DNA of 55,885 nt from positions 1-55,885 of the forward strand of contig JAGVOQ010000015.1 in the NCBI GenBank assembly GCA_020052645.1, read 5' to 3'. Of the stretch, positions 52,978 to 55,885 are shown piece by piece. The notes beneath the pieces are model-generated. The model had not been told where the DNA came from and did not search any database. It saw only the letters and a list, made by a program, of their open reading frames with translations. Positions within the stretch are counted from its first letter, which is position 1. Every line of letters starts with the position of its first letter. The position numbers and the translations under genes are program-made. This DNA is from Candidatus Omnitrophota bacterium (GTDB lineage: Bacteria; Omnitrophota; Gorgyraeia; Velamenicoccales; Velamenicoccaceae).

Positions 52978-53648
52978 AAAAAATGAGCGCCTTTTTTGAT
53001 CGAAGATTGCAAAAGTTTTCTCTCCGTTGCTAAACGTGTCTCGTAAAAAGGCCTTTGATTAACCACATCCGTGACAAATAACAATCCTAGGGCCTTTTGT
53101 TTGTTAAATCGGGCGGCGGAAAAAAATGCCGAGCACTCCATGTCAACAACATCAATAGATTGACGCCTGAATTCTCCAAGGCGTTCACTCTCGAGCTTTA
53201 AGGAAGAAACCGTCAAGCAATTGGCCCTTTTAAAAATTCCGGCTTTTTCGATGGATTCCTCAAACATCCTGTTAGGATAAAATGACGGCCAACTATTGTG
53301 CACAGGACTCAAAAGACTTTTAGAAAAGCTCTCCTCTTCGTAAGCCAAAAACACCGAAACAATAGCACCGATGGCCAGCGTACCGGTTGATCCGCACCCG
53401 CCAAAAAGAAATAAATTCTCGCACGGGGATTCTTTCAAATACAAGACCGCATCCCCGGTCAAGCTCGTCCCCATGCCGGAATGGATCACGCTAAAATCTC
53501 TTGTTTGAGCGCACCCATACAATTTTCCGCGCGACAGCTTGCTAACGCCCAAACCATTCAAAATATCATTTGAAGCAAACGGCAAAATAATACAATTCTT
53601 TTTAATTGACTCTTTTTCAACGCCGAATAGTTTTTTAAATGTGCTCAT
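52932..53648 (-). CDS. Nucleoside phosphorylase / nucleosidase family protein
   Basis: 238 residues with a PNP_UDP fold: HSGMGTSLTGDAVLYL near 54, LFGGCGSTGTLAIGAIVSV near 78 (phosphate or ribose site) and VVDMECSAFF near 170, where the family glutamate contacts ribose. It could be an MTA/SAH-type nucleosidase or a purine phosphorylase; residues alone do not decide. I start at ATG 53648; an in-frame TTG at 53660 lies upstream. It overlaps the SPL-family gene, so coupling is likely. Confidence 0.75.
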   Translation of the reverse strand: MSTFKKLFGVEKESIKKNCIILPFASNDILNGLGVSKLSRGKLYGCAQTRDFSVIHSGMGTSLTGDAVLYLKESPCENLFLFGGCGSTGTLAIGAIVSVFLAYEEESFSKSLLSPVHNSWPSFYPNRMFEESIEKAGIFKRANCLTVSSLKLESERLGEFRRQSIDVVDMECSAFFSAARFNKQKALGLLFVTDVVNQRPFYETRLATERKLLQSSIKKGAHFLCDFIRADIQKNPVV

Positions 53649-53671
53649 GACTTTTTTCAAGAGTTGCCTAT

Positions 53672-53738
53672 TTTCTATTTTCCTCTCATTTATCTTCCAT
53701 CTTCAATTTTCTATTTTCAATCTTCTATCTTTATAAGA
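53672..53738. repeat. One-sided heptamer tract at DUF362 gene stop codon
   Basis: TTCCATC, TTCAATT, TTCTATT, TTCAATC, TTCTATC, TTTATAA follow each other with exact 7-bp period, preceded by CTATTTT units. There is no clear inverted arm. The DUF362 gene's TGA and its last few codons lie inside the tract; on the minus strand the tract offers stop codons in more than one frame. Confidence 0.75.
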
Positions 53739-54778
53739 TTATACTCAAACGACCCCAATCCGATTTTTTCGCCATAAGAAAACATCTTTTTATAAACATC
53801 ATGTGTTTTAAAAAAATTATACTCGTCACTCAAGCAATCGCATACCGCCGCTTCGATGCTTAAAACATCGCTTGAAGCAAAAATACCCAAGGATTTACTT
53901 ATCATGCGGTCCTTTTTCGTTGAAATGCAGTCACACTCCTGTGTTATATCGAAAGCAAAAGTAATGAAAAATTTTTGCTTAAATTGCTTTAAGATAAATT
54001 GGCACACTTCAATCATGCGAGCCCCAAAAACATCCGCCTCCTCAGCCCAGTTCACATAAACCGCGTCGAACTTACAGGCGCACAGGCACTCTCCGCACCC
54101 CACGCAAACAGCCGGATCAACCTGAGCCTTATTGTTCTTATTAAACGCGATCGCATCGACCGGGCACATCCGGACACAGCACCCGCACGCCGTGCATTTA
54201 TCCTGAATGATCGACGGTTTTAAAGAAGAGTGCTGAACCTGCTTGGTCGCGCGGCAGCTCATGCCCATAGCCACATTCTTGATCGCGCCGGCATATCCTG
54301 AAATAACATGCCCTGTGGCATGAGAAACAACAACCAAACTTTCCAGCATGCCAACAAAAGAAGGCACTCTGATTTTCTTGATATGTTGTGCTTCGATGAC
54401 GAACTCCCGTCCATCCTGGCCCAGGAGACCATCCGCGATAATGAAAGGAGCGCCTGTTTTTGTCGGATGGAACCCTTTATTTTGCGCGAGCGTCAGGTGA
54501 TCATAAGCATTCTGCCGCATCCCGTGATAGATAACGCTCGTATCAAATAAAAAAGGCTTGGCTTTCTGATTTTTGAGAACAGAAACAACCTGCTTGATCA
54601 TTTCAGGTTGCACATGATAAACACACGTCGAATCACCGATCGTAATCTTAATAGGAACGAGCTCGTCTTTAGAATACTTCAGAAACCCTGAAATTCTATC
54701 CAGCAGCTTCTTCAGGGCTTGCAGACGCGCTTCCAACTCCGGGCTTTCCACAGGTACAAAAAAAACATCGCTTTTCAT
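53717..54778 (-). CDS. DUF362 protein with 2[4Fe-4S] ferredoxin domain
   Basis: 353 residues. The N-terminal DUF362 region (about 1-185) has the conserved start VFFVPVESPELEARLQALK and KIRVPSFVGMLESLVVVSHATGHV near 135. A bacterial-type ferredoxin insert (about 190-240) carries CTACGCCVRMCPVDAI and CVGCGECLCACKFDAV, two complete four-cysteine sites. DUF362 iron-sulfur proteins are widespread in anaerobes, and the biochemical role is not known to me. It is in line with the nucleoside-phosphorylase and radical SAM genes, so it could supply electrons to radical SAM chemistry; that is a guess. Confidence 0.85.
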   Translation of the reverse strand: MKSDVFFVPVESPELEARLQALKKLLDRISGFLKYSKDELVPIKITIGDSTCVYHVQPEMIKQVVSVLKNQKAKPFLFDTSVIYHGMRQNAYDHLTLAQNKGFHPTKTGAPFIIADGLLGQDGREFVIEAQHIKKIRVPSFVGMLESLVVVSHATGHVISGYAGAIKNVAMGMSCRATKQVQHSSLKPSIIQDKCTACGCCVRMCPVDAIAFNKNNKAQVDPAVCVGCGECLCACKFDAVYVNWAEEADVFGARMIEVCQFILKQFKQKFFITFAFDITQECDCISTKKDRMISKSLGIFASSDVLSIEAAVCDCLSDEYNFFKTHDVYKKMFSYGEKIGLGSFEYNLIKIED

Positions 54779-54804
54779 AATATTCCAGAGGAAAAAATCA
54801 CAAA

Positions 54805-54874
54805 TACGCGCAGATATTTTTATTTTATCTATTCCTGCGCATCCGCGTTGCTTTTATCTGCGATCATCTGCGTA
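54805..54874. repeat. CTGCG/CGCAG repeat region at radical SAM gene end
   Basis: Units CGCAGAT, CTGCGCAT, CCGCGTT, CTGCGAT and CTGCGTA are spread over 70 bases with imperfect inversion. The radical SAM gene ends inside (its final ADDRR then TAA are encoded by the units). The spacing is looser than at the exact heptamer loci. Confidence 0.55.
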
Positions 54875-55708
54875 CTTATTTTTAAAATAATCCCCGAACC
54901 GATGAATGTAAATATTATAGCTCTTTTTAGCTTTTATGCTTAGAGAAACTAATTCTTTTCGCACAAGTTCCCATGTCGCTTCATAAAAATCTTTATCGGA
55001 CAACAATCGGATATATCTATCTTTTAAATCCGGATAAACAGTTCCCAGGGCCCTTACAATTTCCTCGATATTTATCAAATTGAAATTCAAGCCTTCGAAT
55101 TCTATTTGTCGCGCCTGAGAGAATCTTTGAAACACATCTTTAAAATCAGAAATCCATGGAAAGACTGGCGAAAAATACGGGACAACCGCAATTTTATGCG
55201 CCAATAACGTATCGATGGCCTCAAATCTTTGTTCAAAAGCCGGACTTCTAGGCTCGAGGCTCATCTTTAAATCATCACGCATGGTATTAATCGTAAAATA
55301 AATTTTTTTACAAAAACCTTCGCTAAGTATTGGAACAAATTCAGCGATCAAGGGAGAACGCGTTAGAATCGAATAAAAAATCCCATGCTTATTAAGGATC
55401 TTAAGAATCTGACGCATCAGGCCATATTGCTTTTCCAAAGGCTGAAAACACTCGGTCGTAGACCCCAAAAGAACGGATTGTGGTTTTTTTAAAGCAATTT
55501 CTTTTTCCAATCGTTCGGGTGCGTTGATACGCACATCCACATAGCTTCCCCAGGGCCGCATCTCGCGGCTTACAGTTTTATTAGACCTCACATAACAATA
55601 AAGGCAACAAAATTCGCAACCTTTGGTGGGATTGATCACATATTCACCCAGATCAATCGAGGTGGGATTAAGAATACGCGCAATCTTTACTTCGTTATAT
55701 TGAGTCAT
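54854..55708 (-). CDS. SPL-like radical SAM protein (COG1533 type)
   Basis: 284 residues. The iron-sulfur motif CEFCCLYC (Cys-x3-Cys-x2-Cys) near 31 is followed by SVLLGSTTECFQPLE near 78 and YSILTRSPLIAEF near 112, typical of short SplB-related proteins in non-sporulating bacteria. The substrate is unknown; nucleic-acid or tRNA chemistry are possibilities. It is the first gene of a minus-strand run with the DUF362 ferredoxin, nucleoside-phosphorylase and second SPL-family genes. I see no clear Shine-Dalgarno before its ATG. Confidence 0.83.
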   Translation of the reverse strand: MTQYNEVKIARILNPTSIDLGEYVINPTKGCEFCCLYCYVRSNKTVSREMRPWGSYVDVRINAPERLEKEIALKKPQSVLLGSTTECFQPLEKQYGLMRQILKILNKHGIFYSILTRSPLIAEFVPILSEGFCKKIYFTINTMRDDLKMSLEPRSPAFEQRFEAIDTLLAHKIAVVPYFSPVFPWISDFKDVFQRFSQARQIEFEGLNFNLINIEEIVRALGTVYPDLKDRYIRLLSDKDFYEATWELVRKELVSLSIKAKKSYNIYIHRFGDYFKNKYADDRR

Positions 55709-55786
55709 TTTAAGAGATAACGATAAACCACTCTACAGAAACTTGTTTACTACCGTTCACGAAACTAATAGAAATAAAGTGGAATT

Positions 55787-55823
55787 CCCCGGGCTAAAGC
55801 CCGGGGCTCCTTTTTTCTTTCAA
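55787..55823 (+). terminator. Perfect GC hairpin with T run, terminator-like
   Basis: CCCCGGGCT/AGCCCGGGG (9 bp, 2-base loop, 55787-55806) is followed by CTCC and a run of T (55811-55816). It would terminate plus-strand transcripts, yet the nearest plus-strand gene ends 4.8 kb earlier. It may serve a gene outside the window or be a dispersed GC-rich repeat. Confidence 0.5.
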
Positions 55824-55831
55824 ACAATCTC

Positions 55832-55885
55832 GAGAATAATTCTAACAACACCTTCCCGGGGGTTCCCTCCCAAAGGCAACCTGCA
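55832..55885. repeat. Right copy of window-end direct repeat
   Basis: Its first 38 bases are identical to bases 1-38, then similar with small differences up to the last base. Same orientation as the left copy. Confidence 0.75.

Noticed and set aside
55787-55823. Terminator of the last radical SAM gene
   Set aside because: That gene runs leftward, away from this site; the T run is on the wrong strand for it.

Overview
The window looks like a chromosomal segment of an uncultured Gram-negative bacterium. It carries genes for KDO, heptose and lipid A synthesis, an MsbA-type exporter and a full set of housekeeping genes. Candidate phylum Omnitrophota (OP3) is my best guess, from gene content, moderate GC, fused glycosyltransferases and repeat-rich intergenic DNA. 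That placement is inference, because no rRNA is present. Almost all genes are on the minus strand; only an oxidoreductase and lpxB (48.8-51.0 kb) are on the plus strand.

Layout, left to right. 0.1-4.6 kb: KDO and heptose precursor genes (kdsD, kdsA, kdsB, a heptose-phosphate kinase) and a deoxyhypusine-synthase-like gene. 4.9-5.8 kb: three small envelope proteins. 6.1-17.5 kb: an LPS assembly operon with waaA, lpxK, an LpxL-ELM1 fusion, GT4 and GT9 glycosyltransferases (two of them fused) and a polysaccharide deacetylase. 17.6-22.5 kb: xer recombinase, topA, dprA, aroK. 22.7-38.6 kb: biosynthesis and central metabolism (aroC, prepilin peptidase, aroE, leuA, ilvC, ilvN, ilvB, ilvD, class II aldolase, pfkA, ahcY, metK, a sugar nucleotidyltransferase). 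38.6-42.4 kb: PTS phosphotransfer proteins (EI, HPr, EIIA) around yvcK. 42.7-43.0 kb: tRNA-Gly, tRNA-Leu and tRNA-Lys. 43.2-46.5 kb: the translation block rpsB-tsf-pyrH-frr. 46.9-51.0 kb: msbA, diverging from the oxidoreductase and lpxB. 51.0-55.7 kb: a macrodomain protein, two SPL-family radical SAM proteins, a nucleoside phosphorylase and a DUF362 ferredoxin.

The genes are mostly ordinary. The remarkable part is the DNA between them, where I see at least four families of structured repeat. (1) Hairpins whose arms are tandem heptamers, with a different heptamer at different loci, sit on or against gene stop codons. (2) A roughly 130-230 bp composite element ends just before the Shine-Dalgarno of aroC, ilvC, ilvD, the aldolase gene and metK, with degraded copies before frr and tsf. 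Its stems covary and it has an invariant tandem G-A internal loop. (3) A 47-bp two-hairpin unit, tandem in places, has compensatory changes in both stems. (4) A 20-bp palindrome is inserted cleanly into the other repeats. A role as intercistronic RNA structures (mRNA stability, processing or translation) is a hypothesis. The stem covariation itself can be read directly from the copies in this window.
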